From Rhizobiaceae bacterium (GTDB lineage: Bacteria; Pseudomonadota; Alphaproteobacteria; Rhizobiales; Rhizobiaceae), in assembly GCA_016742175.1 (NCBI GenBank), contig JACVCH010000015.1:1-64000 (forward strand): a stretch of 64,000 nucleotides of DNA, written 5' to 3'. A model generated the notes under the pieces. It was not told where the DNA came from, did no database searches, and saw nothing but the letters and a program-made list of their open reading frames with translations. The position numbers and the translations under genes were made by a program. Positions 1-8,509 of the stretch are shown in pieces. How positions within the stretch are numbered: position 1 is the first letter of the stretch; every line of letters begins with the position of its first letter.

Positions 1-154
1 TCTCGCTCGGCAGGATCAGTGCCGAGAATTCCGTATAGGCGCGCTTGTAGCCCATCGTGCCGGAGTTCGAGATGTTGTCCGCCACCGTGCCCAGACGGTT
101 CGACTGCGCATTCATACCCGACACGCCCGTGCGCATCATTCCGTAAAGGCTCAT
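1..154 (-). CDS. flgE: Flagellar hook protein FlgE (N-terminal part, cut by window edge)
   Basis: Only the first 51 codons lie in the window; the rest runs off the left edge. The start ATG is at 152-154 on the minus strand. The visible protein begins MSLYGMMRTGVSGMNAQSNR and continues with a rod/hook N-terminal signature (LGTVADNISNSGTMGYKRA). This is typical of rhizobial FlgE, the subunit of the hook that joins the rod to the filament. It sits downstream of ftcR in the same direction, the order I know from rhizobia and Brucella. The family call is secure; total length and C-terminus cannot be seen. Confidence 0.9.
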   Translation of the reverse strand, partial: MSLYGMMRTGVSGMNAQSNRLGTVADNISNSGTMGYKRAYTEFSALILPSE

Positions 155-253
155 TCCGGTCTCCCCGAGGTTCGCGATCTGCCTGCGGCAAGAGTAGACC
201 GGATGACTTGCGCGAGGCTGGCGGCGAAGCTGGTTTCGCGCGCCGTGTTCATC

Positions 254-922
254 TCAAACGACGAGCTGGTAGCCGAGGAAACGCTTGGAATCGATCGGGT
301 CCTCGCCCAGCCGCTCGCGCAGCTTCTTGCGAAGCTTGGAGATGTGGCTTTCGACGACGTTCTCTTCCACGTCCTCGTCGAAGACGCCGTAGATCGCGTT
401 GAAGATCTGAGTCTTGGTAACCCGGCGGCCGCAATTGCACGCCAGATATTCCAGGATGCGGCGCTCGCGGCGCGGCAGCGGCAAGGGCTGGCCGGCGCAT
501 TGCGGGTCGCGTCCGTCGAGGAAGATGCGGAGCTGGCCGATGTCGGTGAAGGTCGCCTCGTCCTGCGCGCGGCGACGGATCGCCGCGATGCGGGCCAGGA
601 TCTCGCGGATGTGGATCGGCTTGCGAACCACGTCGTCGACGCCGGCCTCGAAGAGCTTCAGCGTGTTTTCCAACGAAGGCTGTTCGGACAGGGCGATGAC
701 GGGCGCGCTCGTCCGGTCGCGGATGCGCGCCGGAGACGCGATTTCGGTGTCGCAATCGCCAAGGAGAACCGCGCGCACCGCGCCGATGTCCTCGTCCGCC
801 GCGCTTTCGACCCATTCGCCGAACTCGCGTGCGCCGAAACCGACGCTCGCCACGCCTTCCCGGTTGAAAAGTGAGTGATAGCCGTCCTTCACAAGGTCGC
901 GCTCATCCACGATCACGATCAT
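254..922 (-). CDS. ftcR: Flagellar transcriptional regulator FtcR (Rem-type OmpR-family response regulator)
   Basis: 222 residues: an N-terminal receiver-like domain (about 1-115) and a C-terminal winged-helix DNA-binding domain (about 125-222). The stretch from [18 protein letters not shown] to SKRFLGYQL closely resembles Brucella FtcR and Sinorhizobium Rem as I remember them. Those proteins activate flagellar genes below VisN/VisR. The receiver is atypical: the third strand ends LLGD (Asp56), not in the usual pattern, so phosphorylation is doubtful. The gene has a 116-bp gap behind it (923-1038), so it may have its own promoter, and it precedes flgE. Confidence 0.92.
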   Translation of the reverse strand: MIVIVDERDLVKDGYHSLFNREGVASVGFGAREFGEWVESAADEDIGAVRAVLLGDCDTEIASPARIRDRTSAPVIALSEQPSLENTLKLFEAGVDDVVRKPIHIREILARIAAIRRRAQDEATFTDIGQLRIFLDGRDPQCAGQPLPLPRRERRILEYLACNCGRRVTKTQIFNAIYGVFDEDVEENVVESHISKLRKKLRERLGEDPIDSKRFLGYQLVV

Positions 923-1038
923 CGGCCGCCCCCCGAATCATTTAATCAATATCGTGCGTTATGGTTAACGCTTCATGCGAATCACGCACAACCACGAATT
1001 CTTGTAGGTCAGAATTGGGGATTCGATTCCGGGGCGGG
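923..1038 (-). promoter_or_regulatory. Candidate ftcR promoter region
   Basis: This 116-bp gap separates the transglycosylase stop from the ftcR start, in a cluster where most neighbours overlap. It is AT-rich around 938-990 and holds the arms gtgcgt (954-959) and acgcac (984-989) as an interrupted inverted repeat. This suggests a separate regulated promoter for ftcR. No -35/-10 pair can be assigned with confidence. Confidence 0.3.
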
Positions 1039-1593
1039 TCAGGGGTCGCAGAACTGCCTTGCTTCAGGGGTCCAGCGGCCGAATCCGGTGGCGACCATGT
1101 TGGCGATCACGCGGCAGACATAGCGTTTCTGGGCGGGGTCGTTGTGGGGGCCGGCATGGTAGCGCGCGACGGCCATCGACCAGCTCGTATGGCGCGCCTT
1201 GAGTTCGACGAGAAAGCGGGCCGCGTAGTCGACATTGCGCGCCGGCTCCAGCATCTGGCCGATGGAGGCGAATTTCTCGCCGTGCCAGCGATGGTTGATC
1301 TGCATGCAGCCGAGATCAATCAAACTCGCGCCGCGCTGCTTCGCAGCCGTGAAGCGGCGGACGGCGTCGGACGCGGACGAGGCGAAGACGGCCTTGCCCT
1401 CGATGTTCATCGCGTAAGGCTGCATCGAGCCCTTGCGGCCGGTCTCTGTCAGGCCGACGGCATAGAGGATGCCGGCGGGGATGTCGTAGCGATCGGCGGC
1501 GCGCAGGATTTCCGTCTCGCAGGCGTTGGCGAAGGCGGGGCCTGCGAGGACGCTAAATGTAAACGCCGCGGCTGCCCTGGCTGTCGCCCGCAT
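1039..1593 (-). CDS. Lytic transglycosylase of the flagellar cluster
   Basis: 184 residues from the ATG at 1593, chosen because it follows a GGGAGAG ribosome binding site and opens a signal peptide (MRATARAAAAFTFSVLAG, cleavage near AFA-NAC). A longer in-frame start at 1677 lies deeper inside fliK and is less likely. The mature part looks like a soluble lytic transglycosylase fold: a catalytic Glu50 in GLTETG, then LGCMQINHRWHG. It should cut peptidoglycan in the periplasm. Its place between fliK and ftcR, overlapping the fliK 3' end by 41 bp, suggests it opens the wall for rod or hook passage, a job done in some other bacteria by a domain of FlgJ. Confidence 0.82.
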   Translation of the reverse strand: MRATARAAAAFTFSVLAGPAFANACETEILRAADRYDIPAGILYAVGLTETGRKGSMQPYAMNIEGKAVFASSASDAVRRFTAAKQRGASLIDLGCMQINHRWHGEKFASIGQMLEPARNVDYAARFLVELKARHTSWSMAVARYHAGPHNDPAQKRYVCRVIANMVATGFGRWTPEARQFCDP

Positions 1594-2881
1594 TGCGCTC
1601 TCCCTCGAACCCGCCCGCACCATTGGCCGTGCCGCGCTGGCCGTTCTGGCGGCCGCTCTCGCCTCCGTCATTGGCAAACCGCTCGCCGCTGCGCTCGAAT
1701 GCCGCCTGCTGGCCCTGCTGGCCTTGCGACTGCGTGTTGTTGGACGGCTGCTGCGTCACCGTCACGCGGTCGATTTCGATGCCGAGGCCGCGCAGGGCCT
1801 TGGCGATCTCGTTCGAATCCGCCTGCAGCTTCGAGGCCGCGTCGCGCGTCTCGGTCTGAAGCTCGACGCTCATCTCGCCGCCCTGGAGCGACAGGCGGGC
1901 GGTGACCGTGCCGAGTTCGAGCGGGTGAAGCTGGATCTTCAGGATGCGCATCGGCTCGGCGGCATGCGGCTGCGTGGCGGCGGCACCGGCGGACCTTGCC
2001 AGTTCCGGCACCTCCTCGCGGATGGCGCCGAGGACCGCCTGCGCGGGGCCCTGGAGGCTTGCTGCGAAGGCCGGAACCGTCTGGACGGACAGGGTGGCGA
2101 CGGGGCGTGCGGACTGATCGCCGGTGCGCGCGTCGGGCAAGGCTGCGGAACGCGGCTGCGTGACGAGCGGCTCGAGTGTCGGCCCGGCGGCGACATCGCG
2201 CGCGACGGGTTCGCGCGTGGCGGCTTCGGCAGGCTTCGCGTCGGCAGTCGGCGCCGGCGCGCGCGCGGCGTCGCCTGCATTGGCGCGGATCGGCTCGGCG
2301 CGCATCGAGGGCCGCTGGCGGTCGTCGGGCATGCGTTCGTCGCGGCGCGCGACGGCGGCGGCGAGGCGGACGTCCGGGATCGTCTCGGCGCTTTCCTGCG
2401 ACGTGGCGGCGCTAGGCTCCGCGACGTCGATCGGCGCTTCGATGGCGACGGCGTTCCCGATCTTCAGCTCGGTCCCATCCGCAGCGGGCGCCTCGTCGCC
2501 CCTGGGCATGCGCAGGGCGAGCCAGTCGATATGCGCGCGGCCGAGCGGGCGCAGCTTCGGCTCGCGGTCGGTCGGATTTGCTTCCGATTTCGGCCCTTCG
2601 GAACCGTCATCGCCGGCATCGGCGTCGCGCCGTTCGGCGGCAATTCCGGTCGGAGCCACGATCGCGAAGAGGCCGTCGACTTCCAGCTCCGCTTCGTTCT
2701 CGACGGGCAGGGCGATCTCGTCCGGTTCTTCCTTCGATGCCGCCCTGGCGTCGATCCGTTTCGGCTGGGCGTCGCGGTCGAGGAGGTCGCCGAAGGCGCC
2801 GCGCGCATCGGCCGGATCGTCGCGGCCAGGCATGGCGCGGGCAGATGGGGGCTGGATGGCGGGCATGTCGATGAGGCGCAT
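1553..2881 (-). CDS. fliK: Flagellar hook-length control protein FliK (formerly MotD)
   Basis: 442 residues from ATG 2881, which overlaps the motC stop by one base (TGATG); a TTG three bases upstream is possible. The first 300 residues are low-complexity, Ala/Pro/Glu/Arg-rich, as expected of the secreted ruler part of FliK. The C-terminal hook-switch domain (about 320-400) contains LKIQLHPLELGTVTARLSLQ and ends in a Gln/Asn/Gly-rich tail. FliK measures hook length and switches export specificity through FlhB. In Sinorhizobium this gene was first called motD and later reassigned as fliK. Confidence 0.88.
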   Translation of the reverse strand: MRLIDMPAIQPPSARAMPGRDDPADARGAFGDLLDRDAQPKRIDARAASKEEPDEIALPVENEAELEVDGLFAIVAPTGIAAERRDADAGDDGSEGPKSEANPTDREPKLRPLGRAHIDWLALRMPRGDEAPAADGTELKIGNAVAIEAPIDVAEPSAATSQESAETIPDVRLAAAVARRDERMPDDRQRPSMRAEPIRANAGDAARAPAPTADAKPAEAATREPVARDVAAGPTLEPLVTQPRSAALPDARTGDQSARPVATLSVQTVPAFAASLQGPAQAVLGAIREEVPELARSAGAAATQPHAAEPMRILKIQLHPLELGTVTARLSLQGGEMSVELQTETRDAASKLQADSNEIAKALRGLGIEIDRVTVTQQPSNNTQSQGQQGQQAAFERSGERFANDGGESGRQNGQRGTANGAGGFEGERNAGDSQGSRGVYI

Positions 2882-4029
2882 CAATTCGAACCCTCCAGGA
2901 GGCGGTCGATCGCGTCGAGCTTGGCGCGGGTCGACGTGATGTAGCTGTCGGTATCGCTGGTCGTTTCCGGGTCGATCGCTGCGGGGATCGCCGGCGCCGC
3001 CTGCGGAATTTCGGGACGGTCGACGACGGTCTGCGCGATGTCGGTCGCCGCATCGAGAAGCGCGCGGTCGCCTTCGGACAGGCGCGAGCGGTCGATCGAC
3101 TGCAGGGTCGTCAGCGTATCAGCGACCTGCGGCGTCGCGACGCCGCCGAGGCTCGAATAAAGGAGCGCGCGGGGGTCCGTCGCCGCCTCGCCGGCGGCAA
3201 GGCGCTCGGCGAAGGCGATCATCACCGGGTCGTTGGCGATCGCCGCCTGGCGCGACATGCGAAGCGCGATCGTCTCGGCCTGTTCCGGTGTCATCCAGGC
3301 GAGGATTTCGGCCATCTGGCCTGCGTCGAGGCTGGCGTGCATGGCGGCGAGGCCGGAGACGAACGCTTCGGCGAACTGGCTCGCATAGGGCGAGCGCAGG
3401 AAGCGGCGCACATAGGCGGACGAGACGCGGGCGAAGATGTCAGGCTTCGACGCGCTGACGGCAATCAGGAGCGAACGGCGCAGTGCCGCTTCCTCGACCA
3501 GCGTGCCGGGGGCGAGCAGGCGCGCGACGTCGAGATTGGCAAGCGCTGCGTCGGGGTCCTCATTCGACAGGACGGTGCCCTTGACCAGCGCCACGAAGGG
3601 CGCGTGGGTGCCGAGCGCTTCGGCATCGATGGCGGCGAGCGCCGCGCCGGCATCCTTGAAGTTGCCGCCGAGATAGGCGCGCAGCGCATCGGCGAGCGGC
3701 TTGCCGGCACTCGCAGGATCGACCTTCGCCAGCGCGACGTCGAGCGTGACCGGGTTGCCGCCGCTCATGGCGTAGATCAGGAGCGCGGAGAAATTGCGCG
3801 GCTCCTCGAAATCGGCGGTCGTCGCATTGCGCATGCGCTCGTCGATGATCTCCAGGAGCTTGCGCTGCATCGGCAGGGCCGCGTGGTCGCCATTGGCGAT
3901 GCGGTCCTGCACGAGCTGCAGGGAGCGGATCATCTGGTAGGGCTGAAGCGCGGAACTCGCCGCCGCGGCACCCGCAAGGGCACCGCAGATGGCGAGGGAG
4001 AGCCCGAGCTTCGCGAAGGCGCGTCTCAT
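2881..4029 (-). CDS. motC: Periplasmic motility protein MotC
   Basis: 382 residues from the ATG at 4029, which overlaps the motB stop (ATGA). A signal peptide is visible (MRRAFAKLGLSLAICGALAG, then AAAASSA). The rest is a soluble, Ala-rich, largely helical protein without membrane segments. It matches rhizobial MotC, a periplasmic protein that binds MotB and is needed for rotation in Sinorhizobium. It lies in a chain of overlapping genes fliF-fliH-motB-motC-fliK, so it is translationally coupled. Function rests on family resemblance and gene order. Confidence 0.88.
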   Translation of the reverse strand: MRRAFAKLGLSLAICGALAGAAAASSALQPYQMIRSLQLVQDRIANGDHAALPMQRKLLEIIDERMRNATTADFEEPRNFSALLIYAMSGGNPVTLDVALAKVDPASAGKPLADALRAYLGGNFKDAGAALAAIDAEALGTHAPFVALVKGTVLSNEDPDAALANLDVARLLAPGTLVEEAALRRSLLIAVSASKPDIFARVSSAYVRRFLRSPYASQFAEAFVSGLAAMHASLDAGQMAEILAWMTPEQAETIALRMSRQAAIANDPVMIAFAERLAAGEAATDPRALLYSSLGGVATPQVADTLTTLQSIDRSRLSEGDRALLDAATDIAQTVVDRPEIPQAAPAIPAAIDPETTSDTDSYITSTRAKLDAIDRLLEGSN

Positions 4030-5294
4030 CCCTCGACCTCGAGCAGGATCTCGATGCGCCGGTTGATGCCGTCGAGCGGGTCGCCGGAATTCTTCAACTG
4101 GCGGTCGGCATAGCCGGCGACCTCGCCGATGCGGGTCTCGTCGAGCCCGCCGCGCACGAGCATGTAGTAGGCGGCGTGGGCGCGGGCGGTCGACAGGCGC
4201 CAATTGTCGTATTCGGCGCTGCGGAAGGGACGGCCGTCCGTGTGGCCCATGACGGAAACCTTGCCGACGCGCTGGTCGAGCGCCGCGCCGACCTTTTCCA
4301 TCGCCAGCACGAGCTGGCCGACCGGAACGGCCGAGCCGACCTGGAACATGCCGTATTCGAGATCGTCGGTGAGCGAGATCAGGATGCCCTTGTCGACCGG
4401 CGTGACGGTGATGGATTCGTTCAGCCTGTTGTCCTCGCCGAAGGCTTCGGCGAGATCGGTGCGCAGCGTTTCGGCGATCTGTTCGGCGGCTTCGTTCGGG
4501 GGCGCTTCGTCCTCGGCGGCTTCCTCCTGGGGTTCGGCTTCCGCGGCATCCGGGCTGACGGCTTCGGGCGCTTCCGGCAGCGGGGCCGCGAGGGCGGCGA
4601 TTTCCTCGCCTTCCAGTTCCTCCACGGCCGGGACCTCGACGATGGTGGGCGCCTGCGGGACGGGCGGGGTCGCCTCTTCCAGCACGAGCGGTTCGGCCTC
4701 GGGCAAAGGCGGGATCGCGACCTGCTCGGACCAGAAATCAGGCGCGAACGGGTCGCGATAGGATTCGCCCCCTTGAGCGCCTGTCGCCGGACCCGAGGTC
4801 TGCGCGCCGCCGTCGCCGCGGGCGGAAATGTTCTGCATCGTCGCGGTCTGCTGCGCGATCTCGGCGAGGACCGCGAAGGGGTCCGCGAAGAGATGCGCGT
4901 CGCTGGTGTCGGACTGCTGGTGCTGGCCGGGCGCGCTGCCTTCCTGCGCGGGGCCGGCCATGGCGCTGCTGTCGCCGGCCGGGTTCTCGTTCTCCCAGCC
5001 GGCCTTGCCCTCGACGCTCTCGTTCGAACCGCCGGAGGGCGTTTCCTGCTGCTGGGTGCTCGGTACGGGGTCGGCAAGCCGCATCGGGTTGAAATAGCTG
5101 GCGACGGCGGCCTTCGTCTCCTCGGTGGTGGCGTTGACGAGCCACATGACCAGGAAGAAGCACATCATGGCGGTCATGAAGTCGGCGAAAGCGATCTTCC
5201 ACACGCCGCCATGGTGGCCGTGGTCGTCGTCGCCGCCGCGGCGCTTGACGATGATGATCTCGCGCTTGGAATCGTCGCCGTCGGGCATGCTCAT
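4026..5294 (-). CDS. motB: Flagellar stator protein MotB
   Basis: 422 residues from the ATG at 5294, overlapping the fliH-like stop by four bases. A single membrane helix (about 34-54, IAFADFMTAMMCFFLVMWLV) carries the proton-binding Asp38. The C-terminal OmpA-like domain (about 290-420) has the peptidoglycan-binding signature MGHTDGRPFRSAEYDNWRLS. Between them is a long acidic Pro/Glu/Ala-rich linker of roughly 190 residues, much longer than in E. coli MotB (308 residues in all). MotB anchors the MotA proton channel to the wall; the partner motA is at 18749. Confidence 0.95.
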   Translation of the reverse strand: MSMPDGDDSKREIIIVKRRGGDDDHGHHGGVWKIAFADFMTAMMCFFLVMWLVNATTEETKAAVASYFNPMRLADPVPSTQQQETPSGGSNESVEGKAGWENENPAGDSSAMAGPAQEGSAPGQHQQSDTSDAHLFADPFAVLAEIAQQTATMQNISARGDGGAQTSGPATGAQGGESYRDPFAPDFWSEQVAIPPLPEAEPLVLEEATPPVPQAPTIVEVPAVEELEGEEIAALAAPLPEAPEAVSPDAAEAEPQEEAAEDEAPPNEAAEQIAETLRTDLAEAFGEDNRLNESITVTPVDKGILISLTDDLEYGMFQVGSAVPVGQLVLAMEKVGAALDQRVGKVSVMGHTDGRPFRSAEYDNWRLSTARAHAAYYMLVRGGLDETRIGEVAGYADRQLKNSGDPLDGINRRIEILLEVEG

Positions 5295-5923
5295 GCGATC
5301 ACCTCGGACAGCGCGCCGGACCATTCGGCGAGCCGCGTTTCATAGACGGTCTCGTCGATCGAGACGGAAAGGTCGGCGCCGGGCGCCTCGACGAAGCGCA
5401 TGCGTTCCGACGACGCACCCATGGCCTGGCGCAGCGGCTCGTAGAGCGAAGCTGGGCCGCGCACGACGATCTTGACGGCGTCGCTGTCCTCCAGCGCCGA
5501 GCGCATGACCTTGACCATGCGCGCGACCGACTTGCGGCCGAGATCGTCGGAGAGGACGCCCGACAGGAGCCGGGCGGCGGAGGTCGCGGTCAAGTCGACC
5601 ACGCGGTCCTCCAACTCCTGAAGACGGGCGGCTATCGTTGCGCCCATGGTGGAGGCGAAGTCCTGCGACAGGGTTTCCAGTTCGGCGCGGTGCGCCTCGG
5701 CCAGCTTTTCGAGCTCGCTCGCGTGGCGCTCCTGCAATGAGGCGGCGACGCGCGCCTCGGTGTCGGCGACGGCGCGGTCGAGCCGCGCCTGCCATTCGGC
5801 ATCGCTGGTCGCCGAGCCGCGTGGCTCAGGCGCGGGAAGCGGGCGGGCGAGCTTGGCCGGGCGGGGGGCGAGGGCTGCCGCGCCGAAATCCGGCAGCGCG
5901 TCCGACAGGGCACGCGCGCGCAT
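5291..5923 (-). CDS. FliH-like flagellar assembly protein
   Basis: 210 residues. The start codon overlaps the fliF stop by one base and the stop overlaps the motB start. Residues 1-40 are Pro/Ala-rich, 40-115 form a charged helical, probably coiled-coil segment, and 120-205 resemble the C-terminal half of FliH and ATPase peripheral-stalk E subunits. FliH normally regulates the export ATPase FliI (here at 15383). Sequence similarity is weak; the call rests on architecture and on position directly after fliF. Confidence 0.65.
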   Translation of the reverse strand: MRARALSDALPDFGAAALAPRPAKLARPLPAPEPRGSATSDAEWQARLDRAVADTEARVAASLQERHASELEKLAEAHRAELETLSQDFASTMGATIAARLQELEDRVVDLTATSAARLLSGVLSDDLGRKSVARMVKVMRSALEDSDAVKIVVRGPASLYEPLRQAMGASSERMRFVEAPGADLSVSIDETVYETRLAEWSGALSEVIA

Positions 5924-7557
5924 CAGGCGGCTTCCTTATGCGCCCATTTGCGCAGGATGAGGGCGGTGCGTTCCTCGTTGAGGTCGACCATGCGCGCCAG
6001 GCGCTCCTGCGGATTGGGCTTCAGCTTGCGGCGCAGATCGTCGGTGACGTTGCCGGCGGCGGGGCCGGGCAGGGCCTGCGAGGCGGCTACCTGCGCGGCT
6101 TCCTCCGGCGCGGGCAAGCTGTTCTGCACCTCGTCGAAGGACGGGCCGGCGAGCGCCGCCGTCTGCGGACGGTTCAGTGCGGCGGTCATCGGGCGAAGGC
6201 CGAACCAGGAGACGAGGAAGACCACGACGACGAAGGCGAGCGCATTGATCATCGTGCCGGTGTGGCGGCCGGCGGCCTCCAGCCAGCTCTGCGCGACCGG
6301 CTCGGCGCCCTCGAGCCCGTCCATGAACTCGACCGCCGAGACGGTGATCACGTCGCCGCGCTCCTCGGAGAAGCCGGTGGCGGAGGCGACGACCTGCCGG
6401 ATCTCGGCGATACGTGCGTCGATCTGCTCGGGCGTCGGCTCCTCGCCAATGACCGAGGCGAGGCGGGCCTGGTTGACCACGACGGCGATCGACATCTTGG
6501 AAACGGAGTAGCCGTTCGAGGTGGTGGCGATGCGCTTGGAGTTGATCTCGTAGTTGGTCGTCTCCTCGCGGCGCTCGCGCTGCTCGGAGGATTCGGGACC
6601 GGCGCCGGGCGCGGCCTGTTCTTCGGGCAGGTTCTGCTGGACGGAGGTCGACTGTGAGGCCTCGCGCTGGTTCGACTGGTCGTTGGAGCGCACGACCTGC
6701 ATCGAGCGTTCGACGCGGCTTTCGGGATCGAAGATCGTCTCCTCGATCTGCTGGCTGTCGGTGTTGACCTCGGCGCGGACGGAGGCGCGGAAATTGTCGT
6801 AGCCCAGATAGGGCGACAGCGCGCGGCGGATGTTGTCCTCCACCTGGCCCTCGACCTGCCGCTCGACGCCCATCGCGCGGGTCAGCGCCATGTTGTTCGG
6901 ATCGTCGCCGGCGGCGAGCAGCGTGCCGGCGGAATCGAGCACGGTGACGTCCTCGACCGAAAGGCCCGGAACGGCGGCGGCGACCATGTGGCGGATCGAG
7001 ACGGCCTGCTGGCCGGCATCGCCGCCGGTGGTGCGGATGACGACGGAGGCGGAGGGGCGCTGTTCCTCGCGGCGGAAGTTCGCGCGCTCCTGCATCACGA
7101 TGTGGACGCGCGCGGCCTTGACGCCGGCGATCGACTGGATGGTGCGCGCGATCTCGCCTTCGAGGGCGCGAACGCGGGTGACCTGCTGCATGAACGAGGT
7201 CAGGCCGAAGGAGCCGACATTGTCGAAGAGTTCGTAGCCGGCATTGGTCGAGGTCGGCAGGCCGCGCTCGGCGAGGAGCATGCGGGCCGGGCCGGTGCGC
7301 CCGACGGGGACGAGGACGGTGGTGCCGTCGCTGCCGACGTCGAAATCGATGCCGTTCTCGCCCAGCACCATGCCGATCTGGTTGATGTCGCCCCGGTCGA
7401 GGCCGACATAGAGCGTCTCGTAGGAGGGCTTGTTCAGGTAGATCGACGCGCCGATGACGGTGGCGACCACGAAGGCCGCGACGCCGCCCATGATGGCGAG
7501 CTTCTGGGGCCCGAAGGCACGCAGATTGTCGAGAAGGGTCTTGAGCTGTTCAGGCAA
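5923..7557 (-). CDS. fliF: Flagellar MS-ring protein FliF
   Basis: 544 residues from a TTG at 7557, preferred because CGGAG lies nine bases upstream and the product opens like other FliF proteins (MPEQLKTLLDNLRAFG). An ATG at 7581 adds eight residues but has no ribosome binding site and abuts a repeat. Two membrane helices are visible: near residues 20-42, and a C-terminal one with FVVVVFLVSWFGLRP. Between them are ring-building domains with VKAARVHIVMQE. The C-terminal tail should bind FliG. FliF forms the MS ring in the inner membrane. It follows the flagellin gene, not visN as in Sinorhizobium. Confidence 0.93.
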   Translation of the reverse strand: MPEQLKTLLDNLRAFGPQKLAIMGGVAAFVVATVIGASIYLNKPSYETLYVGLDRGDINQIGMVLGENGIDFDVGSDGTTVLVPVGRTGPARMLLAERGLPTSTNAGYELFDNVGSFGLTSFMQQVTRVRALEGEIARTIQSIAGVKAARVHIVMQERANFRREEQRPSASVVIRTTGGDAGQQAVSIRHMVAAAVPGLSVEDVTVLDSAGTLLAAGDDPNNMALTRAMGVERQVEGQVEDNIRRALSPYLGYDNFRASVRAEVNTDSQQIEETIFDPESRVERSMQVVRSNDQSNQREASQSTSVQQNLPEEQAAPGAGPESSEQRERREETTNYEINSKRIATTSNGYSVSKMSIAVVVNQARLASVIGEEPTPEQIDARIAEIRQVVASATGFSEERGDVITVSAVEFMDGLEGAEPVAQSWLEAAGRHTGTMINALAFVVVVFLVSWFGLRPMTAALNRPQTAALAGPSFDEVQNSLPAPEEAAQVAASQALPGPAAGNVTDDLRRKLKPNPQERLARMVDLNEERTALILRKWAHKEAA

Positions 7558-7585
7558 AGGTTTCGCGCTCCGGCAATGCATCGTC

Positions 7586-7630
7586 GCATGTCGTAGGCCC
7601 GAAACCGGTTTCCACTTTCGGGCGACATGC
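7586..7630. repeat. Rhizobial-type palindromic intergenic repeat
   Basis: A 45-bp element just upstream of fliF has outer arms gcatgtcg (7586-7593) and cgacatgc (7623-7630). Inside are inner arms cccgaaa and tttcggg around the palindrome gaaaccggtttc. Similar elements with this core are scattered through intergenic DNA of rhizobia, from memory. It could form a hairpin in the fliF leader. Confidence 0.6.
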
Positions 7631-7676
7631 TGCGGGCTGCGAGGACCTTAGGCATTCAAGCTTGTGCGAAAATGAA

Positions 7677-7703
7677 ATCGGGCCGCTGCAAGAGCGGCCC
7701 GAT
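7677..7703 (-). terminator. Rho-independent terminator of the flagellin gene
   Basis: A perfect 11-bp stem (atcgggccgct / agcggcccgat) with a five-base loop lies 27 bp past the flagellin stop. On the minus strand it is followed by TTTCATTTTC, a T-rich tail. This would end flagellin transcription before fliF. Confidence 0.8.
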
Positions 7704-7729
7704 CCCATGTCACATCGCGGCTGCCGCTA

Positions 7730-8509
7730 TTAGCGGAAGAGCGACAGGATCGACTGCGAGTTCTGGTTGGCGATCGAGAGCGCCTGGATGCCGAGCTGCT
7801 GCTGCGTCTGCAGAGCCGAAAGGCGGGCCGACTCGGCGTTCATGTCGGCGTCGACCAGGACGCCCACGCCGCGGTCGATGGCGTCCATCAGCTTGCCGGT
7901 GAACTCGAGCTGCGAGTCGATGCGGGCCTTGGAGGCGCCCATCGTGGCGGCAGCGCCGCGCATCAGGTCAAGCGACGCCTGCGAGGTCGCGGCGTCGGTC
8001 ATGTTGGCGCTTTCGCCTTCGAGGTCGAAAGCAGCAACGGAGATCGACGTTACGCCGCCTGCAGCCGTGTAGGAGCTGACGACGGTAACGGCCGCGCCGG
8101 CTGCCGAGATCAGGTTCTGACCCTCGAAGTCCGACGAGGTCGCGATCGAGACCATCTGCGCCTTCAGTTCGACGATTTCCGCGTCGATCGCTGCCGTGTC
8201 GACACCGCCCTGTTCGCGGGCGACGTACTTCTGCATAATCTGCTCGGCGAGCTTGATGCCTTCCTCGAGACCGGTGACTGCGGTGTCGACGACGGCGGCG
8301 CCGAAGCCGAGCGAGTCCTTGACGGCGGAAAGCGCGCTGCCCTGCGCCTTCATGCCCGTGGCGATCGACCAGTAGGCCGCATTGTCCGAAGCGGTCGAAA
8401 CGCGCTCGCCGGTGGCGATGCGGTTCTGGGTCGTCGCGAGATTCTTGTTCGTCTGCTGCAGCGTCTGCAGAGCGGTCATCGCGGAGGTGTTGGTGAGAAT
8501 GCTTGCCAT
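7730..8509 (-). CDS. flaA: Flagellin
   Basis: 259 residues starting MASILTNTSAMTALQTLQQT, the classic rhizobial flagellin N-terminus. It ends SIANQNSQSILSLFR, the conserved filament-core C-terminus. The two conserved ends (about 1-140 and 175-259) are joined by a very short variable middle, so surface domains D2/D3 are absent or minimal. Rhizobial flagellins are usually longer (about 320-400 residues). The gene is monocistronic: a terminator follows at 7677-7703 and a 373-bp non-coding region lies upstream. Only one flagellin gene is in the window. The symbol flaA is by position and family. Confidence 0.93.
   Translation of the reverse strand: MASILTNTSAMTALQTLQQTNKNLATTQNRIATGERVSTASDNAAYWSIATGMKAQGSALSAVKDSLGFGAAVVDTAVTGLEEGIKLAEQIMQKYVAREQGGVDTAAIDAEIVELKAQMVSIATSSDFEGQNLISAAGAAVTVVSSYTAAGGVTSISVAAFDLEGESANMTDAATSQASLDLMRGAAATMGASKARIDSQLEFTGKLMDAIDRGVGVLVDADMNAESARLSALQTQQQLGIQALSIANQNSQSILSLFR

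Noticed and set aside
1526-2944. A 472-codon plus-strand frame opposite fliK
   Set aside because: Arg/Gly/Ala-rich shadow with no ribosome binding site; the minus-strand fliK has the hook-switch domain.
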